Of a stretch of DNA of 64,000 bases, positions 32,985-41,941 are shown piece after piece; position 1 is the stretch's first letter, and the number at the start of each line of letters is the position of its first letter. This DNA is from Limiplasma sp958448555 (lineage in GTDB: Bacteria > Bacillota > Clostridia > Christensenellales > Aristaeellaceae), in contig CAUDEL010000007.1 of the NCBI GenBank assembly GCA_958448555.1, positions 1 to 64,000 on the forward strand, given 5' to 3'. Both the position numbers and the translations under genes were made by a program. Under the pieces are notes generated by a model, which had not been told where the DNA came from, did no database searches, and worked only from the letters and a program-made list of their open reading frames with translations.

Positions 32985-33105
32985 CAGGTTTTTTGCTTTC
33001 CTGTGCCATTGGGGTTTTTGCCTTTTTTCGTCATTCGCCGCCCGTGCCGCGCGAGCGGTTGGAAGCCATGTTCCGGGAAAAAATCTTCCCTTTCTGACAT
33101 CCCTG

Positions 33106-33114
33106 TGCTATAAT
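33106..33114 (+). promoter_or_regulatory. Extended -10 promoter of coiled-coil gene
   Basis: TGCTATAAT is a perfect extended -10 element 35 nt upstream of the start codon. No good -35 hexamer is seen. Confidence 0.6.
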
Positions 33115-33148
33115 AAGGCAAACGAAAAATGAACAGGAGGTCACCGAC

Positions 33149-33997
33149 ATGGCTCAAACCAAATCCACGGCCGCCACTCCCCGCAACCAGACCCCGCTTT
33201 ATATTGTATGCTTTGCGCTGCTCGTCGCCGTGGTGCTGGCCATCGTTGGCTTCGCGGGCAAAAATACCGCCGAAAGCCAAAACGCAGAGCTGACCGCCCA
33301 GGTTGAGGATCTGACCGCCGCCAAGGGCGAACTGGAGGAGCAGATCACCGCCCTCAACGCCGGGCTGGAAGGCAAGGATGAGGAGATTACCAAGCTCAAC
33401 ACCCTGCTGGAAAACGCCGAGGCCGTGCGCACGGACCTGGAGGGGAAACTGGCCGATGCCGAGGCGCTGTCCACCGACACCCAAGCCCAGTTGACCGAGG
33501 AACAGGAACGCGCCACCGCGCTGGACGCCTCTCTGGATAAGTATGTAGAGACGCTTACCGACACGCAGGCTCAGCTCGCCGACGCGCAGGCCCAGCTGGT
33601 CCAGGAGCAGGAGCGCGCCACCGCGCTGGACGCCTCTCTGGATAAGTACGTGGAAACGCTCACCGATACGCAGGCGAAGCTGACGGAAGCCGAGGGACAG
33701 GTCGTCAGCCTCACTGCGCAGATCGAAGCGCTGACCGGCGAGAAGGAATCCCTGCAGGCGGAGCTTGACGCGCTTAAAGAGAGCTCGGACAAAGCCGCCG
33801 TGGACCTGGCGGCACAGATTGAGACGCTGACCGCCGACAAGGCTGAATTGGAGGCGCAGGTGACCGAACTCAACGCCGAGCTCGAGGACACCCAGGCTGA
33901 GCTGCTTTTGCTCAACGAACTCATCCCGACGACAACGCCCATTCCGACCGTTACGCCCAGAGCGACCATTTCGTCCAATTCCGCCTCTGTGCCGTAA
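33149..33997 (+). CDS. Membrane-anchored coiled-coil protein
   Basis: A 282-residue protein. A short cytoplasmic N-terminus and one transmembrane segment (about 17-36, 'LYIVCFALLVAVVLAIVGFA') precede a continuous heptad-rich coiled coil (about 45-255) of Leu, Glu, Gln and Ala, then a Thr/Pro tail (TTTPIPTVTP). A 35-residue unit is duplicated in tandem. It is probably an extracytoplasmic rod or spacer; no enzyme motif is present. AGGAGG precedes the ATG, and the gene has its own promoter and terminator. Confidence 0.75.
   Translation: MAQTKSTAATPRNQTPLYIVCFALLVAVVLAIVGFAGKNTAESQNAELTAQVEDLTAAKGELEEQITALNAGLEGKDEEITKLNTLLENAEAVRTDLEGKLADAEALSTDTQAQLTEEQERATALDASLDKYVETLTDTQAQLADAQAQLVQEQERATALDASLDKYVETLTDTQAKLTEAEGQVVSLTAQIEALTGEKESLQAELDALKESSDKAAVDLAAQIETLTADKAELEAQVTELNAELEDTQAELLLLNELIPTTTPIPTVTPRATISSNSASVP
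33500..33682 (+). repeat. 105-bp tandem duplication within the coiled-coil gene
   Basis: Two near-identical copies, offset by 105 bp (33500-33577 and 33605-33682), both encode EQERATALDASLDKYVETL and the following TDTQA. Synonymous differences between the copies (e.g. TATGTAGAG versus TACGTGGAA) show the duplication is not very recent. Confidence 0.85.
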
Positions 33998-34009
33998 TGA
34001 ACGCCTGTG

Positions 34010-34053
34010 AGAAGGCGCTTTCCGAATTTCTTTCGGAAAGCGCCTTCTTTTTT
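34010..34053 (+). terminator. Strong terminator of coiled-coil gene
   Basis: A 17-bp perfect stem (34010-34026 and 34032-34048) with a 5-nt loop followed by six T. It touches the stop codon of the convergent glycosyltransferase gene. Confidence 0.95.
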
Positions 34054-35521
34054 AATTCAGATTTTCCAGCAGCATGATCGGCCCGTCCTCGTAGAGCACG
34101 GGATACTCTCCCAGGATATCCCAATCCATGCCCACGTCGTGGCAGATCAGGTAGGCCCGTTCCTGCTCCTGGCAAAACGCCTCGATGCCGCCGTTGACGC
34201 ACACCAGGTCGCCCGCGAGCATCGCCGTCAGCTCGTCATCCTGCACCCAGGAGCGGTAGTCGACCGCGTAATAGTTGTTTTCGGACTCGTACTGCACATA
34301 GATGCGGGTGGCCGGGTCCAGCTCGCGGTCAAACATCTCCCATAGCAAACGCTGGTAGCGGTCGCTGTTGCCCGACGCGCGCACGTTCTCCCAGTTCGTC
34401 ACGCCCATGAAAGCCATCACCGCGGCCGCGGCCAGCAGGCATCCCACGCGGGGAACCGCCTTCCAGCCCGCTTGCAGCACGCCTCTTGCCAGCTTGCGCC
34501 CCGCGAGCCCGAAGCCGACGGCCAGCGCGGGCAGGGAGACGAAAATGTACCACGACAGCTTGCTCACACACAGGGTGTAGAGCAAAAGCGGCAGGGCAAA
34601 CCACAGCAGGATACCCCACTGCTCATGGGTCAGGCGGGAGCGCTGCGCGGCCTTCCACACCAGCGCCACCAAGACGGCGGCGCCCGCCGCGACGATGGCG
34701 GGGTCGGACAGCAGGTACCGCACGTAGTACAGCGCGTCGCCCCTGTGCTCCTCGTGCACGGTCGTCGCGCGCTTGAGCACGTCGATGGAAAGCATCTTTT
34801 CAAAGAACACCAGCCCATCCCGCTGGAAGCGCGCGATGGCCCAGGGCGCGATGGGCAGGAGGCCAAACACCACCAGCGCGGCATAATGGCGGGGGCGGAG
34901 CCTGCGGATCTCGCCGGTGACGCACAGGTAGACCAGGCAGGTCACGGGGATGAGCGCGGCGTGCCAGCTTTTGCTCATGAACGCCAGCCCGAAGCAGATG
35001 GCCGTGCCATAGAGCAGGCGAAGGTTTCGCCTGCTGTCCAGCATGCACAGCATCCCTGCGGTGTAAAACAGCAGCATCTGCGCGTCCGCGTCGCCAAAGC
35101 GGGCGAAATGCGCGCCATAGACGAAGGCGCAGCCCAGCAGCAGCAGCTGTGTGCACAAGCTGGCGACGCTGCCGAAGCGGCGCTTGGTCCACATCGCGAG
35201 GAGGATCATCGTCAGCAGCATGCTCAGCGCGCTGTAGAAGCGCAGCCCCAGGGCGTTGAAGCCAAAGAGGCGGTAGCTCAGGATGATGCAGTAATCCGTC
35301 AGCGGAGGCTTGAGGTTCCAGTAGTCCGGCTCCCCGCGGTAGGTGGTCACGACGTAGTCGCCGCTTTGCATCATCTCATAGGCGTTGATGCCGTGACGCG
35401 CCTCGTCGCAGTCGCTGATGCCCGTCTCGCCCAGCTTTGTAAAGAGCAGAAAGCCGCCCGCCGTCAGCAGCGCCGCGATCAATACCCAGTAAAGCAGTTC
35501 CTGCCAAAGCTTCTTGTGCAT
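34052..35521 (-). CDS. GT39/GT83-type (PMT/ArnT-like) glycosyltransferase
   Basis: A 489-residue polytopic membrane protein with about eleven hydrophobic segments. The first outer loop holds 'SDCDEARHGINAYEMMQSGD', with the acidic residues typical of PMT/ArnT-family catalytic loops, followed by 'WNLKPPLTDYCI'. Such enzymes transfer a sugar from a polyprenyl-phosphate donor to a protein, lipid or wall polymer outside the membrane. The acceptor is unknown. AAGGAG precedes the ATG. It ends the operon led by rimP or is transcribed separately, 18 nt after ribF. Confidence 0.85.
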   Translation of the reverse strand: MHKKLWQELLYWVLIAALLTAGGFLLFTKLGETGISDCDEARHGINAYEMMQSGDYVVTTYRGEPDYWNLKPPLTDYCIILSYRLFGFNALGLRFYSALSMLLTMILLAMWTKRRFGSVASLCTQLLLLGCAFVYGAHFARFGDADAQMLLFYTAGMLCMLDSRRNLRLLYGTAICFGLAFMSKSWHAALIPVTCLVYLCVTGEIRRLRPRHYAALVVFGLLPIAPWAIARFQRDGLVFFEKMLSIDVLKRATTVHEEHRGDALYYVRYLLSDPAIVAAGAAVLVALVWKAAQRSRLTHEQWGILLWFALPLLLYTLCVSKLSWYIFVSLPALAVGFGLAGRKLARGVLQAGWKAVPRVGCLLAAAAVMAFMGVTNWENVRASGNSDRYQRLLWEMFDRELDPATRIYVQYESENNYYAVDYRSWVQDDELTAMLAGDLVCVNGGIEAFCQEQERAYLICHDVGMDWDILGEYPVLYEDGPIMLLENLN

Positions 35522-35539
35522 GTCATCGCTCCTTTGGGG

Positions 35540-36334
35540 TCAGCAGTCAACCGACAGGTTGGCAATAAAACGGATGCTCATTTCGTCATGCAGCGCCGTC
35601 GCGTGCGGCAGGCGGCAGACGGCCCTTCCCGCGCGCTTGACCCGCACGAGCGCCGGCCAGGTGTGCTCCGCGTCCGAGCATAGCGCCCGATACACGCCCC
35701 GGGGCACATCCTGCTTGCCGTTGGGCATCATGTACAATTCCCATCTCCCGCCCTCATGCGCCGCCACCGCCGCCTGGCGCAGGTAGGGGCGGCCCAGCAG
35801 TTCGCGGGCGGCCGTCACGTCGCCCTGGCCGATCCGCTGCCGGATCGCGGTCGAGCTGACCTCCTGGCCGCGCAGGGTGATGCGCGGCACCACCGACGTG
35901 ACAAAGCCCAGCGCGCCGCCCAGCGCCGAGAGCAGCGCCGGCGTTCCCCCGCCCTTTTTCCCGAACGTATGATTGTAGCCGCACACCACATCCGTGGGAT
36001 GAAACTGGCGCACCAGGTTTCCCACGTACACCTCCGGCGGCATGTCCATCACCGAACGGTCAAAGGGCATCGCATAGAGCACATCCACCCCCAGCGCCTC
36101 CATCAGCGCGGCCCGCTCGTCAAAGGTGGTCAGCATGGGCGGGCATTTCTCCGGGGCGATCAGGCTGAGCGGGTGCTCCATGAAGGTGCACGCCACCAGC
36201 GGCGCGCCGCAGCGGTCGGCGAGCGCGCGCCCCTTTTTCAGCAGCACCTGATGGCCGATATGTACGCCGTCAAACATGCCCAGCGCCACCACGCTGCGCC
36301 CGGCCGCATACCGGCCGTCCAGAACGGTCTGCAT
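35540..36334 (-). CDS. ribF: RibF-type FAD synthetase lacking a recognisable kinase domain
   Basis: A 264-residue protein. Residues 1-180 match the FMN adenylyltransferase half of RibF: 'GMFDGVHIGHQ' (HxGH, residues 19-29), 'VCGYNHTFGKKGGG' near 118 and 'VSSTAIRQRI' near 160. The C-terminal ~80 residues do not show the riboflavin-kinase signature (GxPTAN and flanking strands), and the protein is about 45 residues shorter than bifunctional RibF. It may make FAD from FMN only. It follows truB in the standard order. Confidence 0.85.
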   Translation of the reverse strand: MQTVLDGRYAAGRSVVALGMFDGVHIGHQVLLKKGRALADRCGAPLVACTFMEHPLSLIAPEKCPPMLTTFDERAALMEALGVDVLYAMPFDRSVMDMPPEVYVGNLVRQFHPTDVVCGYNHTFGKKGGGTPALLSALGGALGFVTSVVPRITLRGQEVSSTAIRQRIGQGDVTAARELLGRPYLRQAAVAAHEGGRWELYMMPNGKQDVPRGVYRALCSDAEHTWPALVRVKRAGRAVCRLPHATALHDEMSIRFIANLSVDC

Positions 36335-36350
36335 CTCTCGTCCTCCTATC

Positions 36351-37265
36351 TCATTGCCCCAGCCATGTCCGCATGCGGACCACGTCGTCCTGACGCTCCG
36401 CGATGGCGCACAGCGCGCCGTTCAGCCGCAGTCCAAAGGGCGAGCCTTCCGCGGCCCGGCCCCCCGCCAGCGGCGCAAAGCGCTCCCAGGGCAGGTAGCC
36501 CCCGTTGCGAACCGGCTTTTCCAGATCCTCGGGAACGTCCGCCATGGGCATGCCGTCCAGCGCCACCTCAAGCGGCAGCAGGCATCGGCTCAGCGTGCCC
36601 GCCTGCGCCCGGCTGGCGAGTTCCTCCAGCGTCGCCGCCGTCTCCAGGGTGAAGGGACCGCTACGGGTGCGCAGCAGGAACCGCATGTGCGCCGGACAGC
36701 CCAGCGCCTGTCCCAGGTCGTGGCAGAGCGTGCGCACATAAAAGCCCCCGGAGCAGCGGATGTGCAATAGCGCGCCGTGCCGGGGCGTGAGGGAACGCAG
36801 GTTCAGGGCGTACACGGTGACCTCGCGCGCGCTGACCTGCGCTTCGCGTCCGCTGCGCGCAAGCTCGTAGAGCCGGCGGCCGCCCTGCTTGATCGCGCTG
36901 TACATGGGCGGCGTTTGCAGGATGGTTCCCGTAAAGCGCTCGAGCGCCGAGGCAATTTCCTCCCGGTCCGGCCAGTTCTCCCCCGTCTCCACGGGCGCGC
37001 CCTGCGCATCCTGCGTATCCGTCGCCACGCCGAAGGCGGCCTCCGCCACATATTCCTTTTCCTTGTCCTGCAGATAGCCAAACAGGCGCGCCGCCTTGCC
37101 CACCATCAGCGGCAGAACGCCGGCCGCCTCGGGGTCGAGCGTGCCCGCGTGCCCCACCTTGGCGCCGTCCAGCAGGCGGCGGACATAGCCCACCACCTGC
37201 GCCGATGACATTCCCGGCGGCTTGAGGACGTTTAAAAAGCCGCACAGCGGCGTTGACTGCGTCAT
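36351..37265 (-). CDS. truB: tRNA pseudouridine(55) synthase
   Basis: A 304-residue TruB. The N-terminus 'GFLNVLKPPGMSSAQVVGYV' and catalytic motif 'GHAGTLDPEAAGVLPL' (Asp at about 43) are present, as are 'YSAIKQGGRRLYELAR' and 'CSGGFYVRTLCHDLG'. It makes pseudouridine 55 in the tRNA T loop. The ATG at 37265 overlaps the nrnA stop by 4 nt, which fixes the start; the longer frame is noise. Confidence 0.95.
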   Translation of the reverse strand: MTQSTPLCGFLNVLKPPGMSSAQVVGYVRRLLDGAKVGHAGTLDPEAAGVLPLMVGKAARLFGYLQDKEKEYVAEAAFGVATDTQDAQGAPVETGENWPDREEIASALERFTGTILQTPPMYSAIKQGGRRLYELARSGREAQVSAREVTVYALNLRSLTPRHGALLHIRCSGGFYVRTLCHDLGQALGCPAHMRFLLRTRSGPFTLETAATLEELASRAQAGTLSRCLLPLEVALDGMPMADVPEDLEKPVRNGGYLPWERFAPLAGGRAAEGSPFGLRLNGALCAIAERQDDVVRMRTWLGQ

Positions 37266-38260
37266 TCCTCCGCGCTCCCCAGAACATCGGCCAACGCCGC
37301 CTCGATCTGCAAAGCGATCTCCTCCAGCGGCCTTTTCACCGTCAGGCCGCTGGCGAGGCGATGGCCGCCTCCTCCGAAGCGCGCCGCCACCTCGTCCACG
37401 CGATACGGCTCCAGCGCGCGCAGGCTCACCTTCACCTGGCCGTCCTCCGTTTCGCGCGCAAAATAGGCCAGCGATACGCCCTCCAGGTCGATGGCATAGT
37501 CCACCACGCCGTCGGCATGGGCAGAGCGCACCCCCGCCTGCTCCATCTGAGCGGCGGTCAGTCTGAGCCCCGCGACCCTGCCGCCGCAGGTAAGGCGCAG
37601 CGACGGCAGCGCCCGGCCCAGCAGCCTGACGAAGGGGACCTCCTTGACGCGAAACAGGCGGCGGCCGTACTCCGCCAGCGGGAGGCCCGCCTCCATGAGC
37701 GCGCTCATGATGCAAAAGCTCTCGGCGTTTGTGCTCGCATAAAGAAAATTACCCGTATCCGTGGAAAGCGCCGTATACAGGCAGATGGCCTCGTCCCGGG
37801 AGACAGGGCCGCCCATGGCTTCGAGCAGCCGGTAGACCACCACGGCGGTCGCGGGCGCGTCGCCGTCGATCCAGCTCAGATCGGCAAATCCGGGATTGCT
37901 CCCGTGATGATCCACCAGCGCCGTCCGCCTCGCGGCGTCAAAGGCTTTTTCACACGCTCCCAGCCGCTCGCGGCAGCTTACATCCACCGCCAGCGCCAGG
38001 TCCGCCGCCCATGATTCCCCGGGCTTTTCCACTTCGCCGAATTTCAGCAGATAGTCCAGGCTGGAAGGCACCTCGCCGTCCAAAAGCACCCGCACGGACT
38101 TTCCCATGGCGGCAAGGCGGAGCCTGAGGGCCATGGCGCTGCCCAGGGTGTCCCCGTCCGGCGAGATATGGCAAAACAGCAAGACGCTGTCCGCCCCCTG
38201 GACGGCGGACAGCACCTGGCTGCAAAGGTCACGGCCTTTCCTGGTCGTCATCGTGTTCAT
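37262..38260 (-). CDS. nrnA: Bifunctional oligoribonuclease / PAP phosphatase NrnA
   Basis: A 332-residue DHH/DHHA1 phosphoesterase. Motifs: 'FCHISPDGDTLGSA' near 31, 'AVDVS' near 86, 'LVDHHGSNPGF' near 114, 'STDTGNF' near 165 and the DHHA1 motif 'FGGGGHRLASG' near 305. NrnA degrades 2-5-nt RNA and removes phosphate from pAp. I chose ATG 38260, which overlaps the end of rbfA by 32 nt with GGAGG 12 nt upstream. Confidence 0.93.
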   Translation of the reverse strand: MNTMTTRKGRDLCSQVLSAVQGADSVLLFCHISPDGDTLGSAMALRLRLAAMGKSVRVLLDGEVPSSLDYLLKFGEVEKPGESWAADLALAVDVSCRERLGACEKAFDAARRTALVDHHGSNPGFADLSWIDGDAPATAVVVYRLLEAMGGPVSRDEAICLYTALSTDTGNFLYASTNAESFCIMSALMEAGLPLAEYGRRLFRVKEVPFVRLLGRALPSLRLTCGGRVAGLRLTAAQMEQAGVRSAHADGVVDYAIDLEGVSLAYFARETEDGQVKVSLRALEPYRVDEVAARFGGGGHRLASGLTVKRPLEEIALQIEAALADVLGSAEE

Positions 38261-38615
38261 CGTTGGTTTCTTCCTCCGGGCGCACCTGCTTGAGTACGGT
38301 TGCGATATGGATGCCGTATTCGATGTTGTTGTCCAGCTCAAAGAGAATCTCGGGCGCATAGCGGATAATCATGCTCTGGCCCAGCTCATGGCGGACAAAT
38401 CCCGCCGCTTTTTTGAGCGCGGCCATCATGGGCGCGCGGTCTGCCTCCTCCAGGATGCTGATATAGATCTTGGCATAGCGAAGGTCGCGCGTCACCTCGG
38501 CCCGCGTTACGCTGAAGGTCCCTCGGATGCGCGGGTCGGAAAGGCTCTCCCGGATGATGCGGTCCACCTCGCGGCGGACCTGCTCGGAGATGCGGTCAAT
38601 GCGTTGATAGCTCAA
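38229..38615 (-). CDS. rbfA: 30S ribosome-binding factor A
   Basis: A 128-residue RbfA, including 'DRISEQVRREVDRIIRESLSDPR' and 'VTRAEVTRDLRYAKIYISIL' in part, a KH-type fold. It assists late 30S maturation near helix 1 of 16S rRNA. The acidic tail (EEETNDEHDDDQERP) overlaps the nrnA start. It follows infB after 40 nt. Confidence 0.95.
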   Translation of the reverse strand: MSYQRIDRISEQVRREVDRIIRESLSDPRIRGTFSVTRAEVTRDLRYAKIYISILEEADRAPMMAALKKAAGFVRHELGQSMIIRYAPEILFELDNNIEYGIHIATVLKQVRPEEETNDEHDDDQERP

Positions 38616-38655
38616 TGGATCGCTTCCTTACAACGGTCGGCCGGGGAGGGAGCGC

Positions 38656-41550
38656 TCAGCGCTCGACCTCCTCCATGACGTAGCACTCGACCACGTCGCC
38701 TTCCTTGATGTCGTTGAAGTTGTCAAAGCTCACGCCGCACTCGTAGCCCTCGGCGACCTCCTTGGCGTCGTCCTTGAAGCGCTTGAGGCTGGAGAGCTTG
38801 CCTTCAAAGACCACCACGTTATCGCGGATGAGACGGACCTCGGCGTTGCGCTGGAGCTTGCCGTCCTTGACATAGCAGCCGGCGACGGTGCCCGCGCCCG
38901 TGATGCGGAAGGTGTTGCGCACCTCGGCGTGGCCGAGCATGACTTCCTTGTACTCCGGCTCCAGCAGGCCCTTCATGGCCTTCTGCACGTCCTCGATGGC
39001 CTGATAGATGACGCGGTAGAGGCGCACGTCCACGCCCTCGCGGTCGGCGGCCTCGCGGGCGGAGGCGTCGGGACGGATGTTGAAGCCGATGATGATGGCG
39101 TCGAAGGCGGAAGCGAGGTTGACGTCGTCCTTGGTGATGGCGCCCACGGCGCTGTGCAGGACGCGGACCTTGACCTCGTCGTTGGACAATTTCTCCAGCG
39201 CCTGCTTGACGGCCTCCACGCTGCCCTGCACGTCGGCCTTGATGATGATGTTGAGGTTGGTCAGCTTGCTCTGGTCGATGCGGCTGAAGAGGTTATCCAG
39301 CGACACCTTGGTGGAGGCGGCCGCGCGCGCGGCCTTGAGCTTGTCGCGGCGCTCCTGCACGACCTGGCGGCCCAGATGGTCGTCGGCCACGGCCATCATG
39401 TCGTCGCCCGCGCTGGGCACGTCAGTAAAGCCGGAGATCTCCACCGGCATGGAGGGGCCCGCCTCGTTCACGCGCTCGCCCCGGTCGTTGACCATGGCGC
39501 GCACGCGACCGCCGGCCATGCCGGCGACGATGTTGTCGCCCACATGCAGCGTACCGTTTTGCAAAAGCACGGTGGCCACGGGGCCGCGCGCCTTGTCCAG
39601 CTTGGCCTCGATGATGACGCCCTTGGCCATGCGGTTGGGGTTGGCCCTGAGCTGCTGCATGTCGGCCTCCAGCAAGATCATCTCCAAAAGCGAGTCCACG
39701 CCCTCGCCGGTGTGGGCGCTGACGGGCACCATGATGGTGTCGCCGCCCCACTCCTCGGGCACGAGCTCGTAGGCGGTCAGGTCCTGCTTGACCCGCTCGG
39801 GATTGGCGGCGGGCTTATCCATCTTGTTGATGGCCACGATGATGGGCACCCCGGCGGCCTTGGCGTGGTTGATGGCCTCCACGGTCTGGGGCATCACGCC
39901 GTCGTCGGCGGCCACCACGAGGATGGCGATGTCGGTCGCCTGCGCGCCGCGGGCACGCATGGCGGTGAACGCCTCATGGCCCGGCGTGTCCAGGAAGGTG
40001 ATGACGCGGCCGTCCACGGTCACGGTATAGGCGCCGATGTGCTGGGTGATGCCGCCCGCCTCGCCGGAGGTGACGTGCGAATGGCGGATATAGTCCAGCA
40101 ACGAGGTCTTGCCGTGATCGACGTGGCCCATGATGGTGACCACGGGCGGACGGGGCAGGAGGTCCTCCTCCGCGTCCTCAAAGTCCGTCTCCGCCAGGTC
40201 GTCCTCGGCGGTCTTGGCCAGGTTCATCTCCAGCGTGACCCCAAAGTCGCTGCACACGAGGCTCGCGGTATCAAAGTCCAGCTCGCTGTTGATGTTGGCC
40301 ATCACGCCCAGGAGCAGGAGCTTTTTGAGGATCTCGCCCGCGGGCTTGCCGATGCGCTCGGTCAGATCCTTGACGGTGATGGTCTCGGCGGTCATATAGG
40401 CCTTCTCAATCTTGATGGGGGCCATGAGCTGCTGGGCGCTGGGCTTTTTGACGCGCGCCCTGCGGCCGCCGCGCACCACGTCGTCATCAAAGCCGTTGAA
40501 GTTCTCGCGCGCAAGCTGCTTGCGGTTGCGGGCCACGCGTTCGGGGTCGTGCTGGCGGACATAGTTTTTCTTGTTGGGATCGTAGTTGCTGACGCGCTCC
40601 TTCTCCACCGAGGGCGTCATCTCCACCGCGGGCTTGCGTCCGCCCATGGGAGGCCGGCCCCCGGCGGGGCGGCCTCCACCAAAGCCGCCGCCCATGGGGC
40701 GCGGACCGCCCTGCGGATTGGCGGGACGGCCATAGGGACCCTGCGGGTTCGCGGGACGGCCGTAGGGACCCTGCGGGTTCGCCGGACGGCCATAGGGACC
40801 CTGCGGGTTCGCCGGACGGCCATACGGACCCTGCGGATTCGCCGGGCGGCCATAGGGGCCCTGCGGATTCGCCGGACGGCCATACGGACCCTGCGGGTTG
40901 GCCGCGGGACGCGCAGGCTGCCCGCCCTGGACGGGGCGCGCGGGCTGCGCGGGCCGTACGGGCTGAGCGCCCTGTACGGGACGCGGCTGCGGCGCGGCAG
41001 GCCGGGGCGCCGGCTGCGGCGCGGCGGGCTTTGCCACAGGCTGGGCAGGCCGGGCCGCAACGGGTGCGGCGGGCCGGGCCGGGGGAGGCGTCGCAGGCTT
41101 GGGCGCGGCGGCAGGTGCGGCAGGCTTGGGAGCCGCGGGCGCCGCCGGCTTGGGCGTCACCGGCTGGGCAGGCCGCGCCACAACGGGCGCCACGGGCTCC
41201 GGCTTGGGCGCGGTTTCCTCCTTGGGCTCCTCCGCCGGGACGGGCTTGGGCTCCTCGCGGGGAACAACGGGCTTGACTTCCGCTTTTGCTTCCACCTTGG
41301 GCGCCTCCTCGGCTTCATCCATATCAGGCATGGTATACGCCTTGGCGTGCTGGCTCAGCAGGCGCTGCTGTTCGGCCTGCTTCTCCTCCGCACGGCGCTG
41401 CTCCTCCTCGCGCAGAAACTGGTTTTCCAGCTTCCTGGCCGCCTGGGCCAGATCATCCGCGCTTTTGCGCATGGAGGACACGCTGCCCAGCATATCCTCC
41501 GCGCCCTTGAGCAGTTCCTTGGTGGCATCCTTGAGTCTCACTTTGGTCAT
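38656..41550 (-). CDS. infB: Translation initiation factor IF-2
   Basis: A 964-residue IF-2 with a very long N-terminal region. Residues about 1-60 form a helix, 60-350 is Ala/Pro/Lys/Gln-rich and includes six NPQGPYGRPA repeats, and the GTPase core begins near 465 (GHVDHGKT near 473, DTPGHE near 520, NKMDKP near 575), followed by domains II-IV. IF-2 brings fMet-tRNA to the 30S subunit and promotes subunit joining. The repeat block is unusual in composition for this factor. Confidence 0.97.
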   Translation of the reverse strand: MTKVRLKDATKELLKGAEDMLGSVSSMRKSADDLAQAARKLENQFLREEEQRRAEEKQAEQQRLLSQHAKAYTMPDMDEAEEAPKVEAKAEVKPVVPREEPKPVPAEEPKEETAPKPEPVAPVVARPAQPVTPKPAAPAAPKPAAPAAAPKPATPPPARPAAPVAARPAQPVAKPAAPQPAPRPAAPQPRPVQGAQPVRPAQPARPVQGGQPARPAANPQGPYGRPANPQGPYGRPANPQGPYGRPANPQGPYGRPANPQGPYGRPANPQGPYGRPANPQGGPRPMGGGFGGGRPAGGRPPMGGRKPAVEMTPSVEKERVSNYDPNKKNYVRQHDPERVARNRKQLARENFNGFDDDVVRGGRRARVKKPSAQQLMAPIKIEKAYMTAETITVKDLTERIGKPAGEILKKLLLLGVMANINSELDFDTASLVCSDFGVTLEMNLAKTAEDDLAETDFEDAEEDLLPRPPVVTIMGHVDHGKTSLLDYIRHSHVTSGEAGGITQHIGAYTVTVDGRVITFLDTPGHEAFTAMRARGAQATDIAILVVAADDGVMPQTVEAINHAKAAGVPIIVAINKMDKPAANPERVKQDLTAYELVPEEWGGDTIMVPVSAHTGEGVDSLLEMILLEADMQQLRANPNRMAKGVIIEAKLDKARGPVATVLLQNGTLHVGDNIVAGMAGGRVRAMVNDRGERVNEAGPSMPVEISGFTDVPSAGDDMMAVADDHLGRQVVQERRDKLKAARAAASTKVSLDNLFSRIDQSKLTNLNIIIKADVQGSVEAVKQALEKLSNDEVKVRVLHSAVGAITKDDVNLASAFDAIIIGFNIRPDASAREAADREGVDVRLYRVIYQAIEDVQKAMKGLLEPEYKEVMLGHAEVRNTFRITGAGTVAGCYVKDGKLQRNAEVRLIRDNVVVFEGKLSSLKRFKDDAKEVAEGYECGVSFDNFNDIKEGDVVECYVMEEVER
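40711..40890 (-). repeat. Six 30-bp tandem repeats in infB
   Basis: Six consecutive 30-bp units, differing at only a few bases, encode the decapeptide NPQGPYGRPA in frame. Copy-number change between strains would keep the reading frame. Confidence 0.95.
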
Positions 41551-41617
41551 TGTACCGCTTGCACCCCCGCATAATCTTGCAATGTAATGTATCGCTCGCC
41601 GCGCGGTCTTCTCCGCC

Positions 41618-41941
41618 TCACAGGCGGGGTTGGTCCTGAAGCATTTCCAGAAGCTTTTCCGTCATGCCGTCCGGGCCGAGCGCCGCGGTCATGCGGCCCG
41701 GTTTGCCGATGCTGTGCCCCAGCGCGCCCGGCGGCAGCGCATAGAGCGGCGTCTCGTGGTTGCGGCAGGCGTCGGTCAGGCGCTTGCGCGTGTTGTCCGA
41801 CGCGCCTTCGTCAATCAGCGCGAGCGCCGCCGCGCCGCTTCGGATCATCTCCACGCAGGCCTCCTGGCCCGTCGTCAGGCGTCCCGCCCGCAGGCACAGC
41901 CCCAGAAAAGAGGTCACACGGGCTTGTGTCGCTTCGTTCAT
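41618..41941 (-). CDS. ylxQ: YlxQ, L7Ae/L30e-family RNA-binding protein
   Basis: A 107-residue protein with the L7Ae/L30e/S12e fold: 'SFLGLCLRAGRLTTGQEACVE' contains the usual early helix-turn, and 'ALALIDEGASDNTRKRLTDAC' matches the RNA-binding strand-helix. It probably binds kink-turn RNA. The start overlaps the ylxR stop by 4 nt. It lies between ylxR and infB, as in Bacillus. Confidence 0.9.
   Translation of the reverse strand: MNEATQARVTSFLGLCLRAGRLTTGQEACVEMIRSGAAALALIDEGASDNTRKRLTDACRNHETPLYALPPGALGHSIGKPGRMTAALGPDGMTEKLLEMLQDQPRL

Noticed and set aside
40711..40890. CRISPR-like regular repeats
   Set aside because: The 30-bp units are directly adjacent with no spacers and encode an in-frame decapeptide inside infB.
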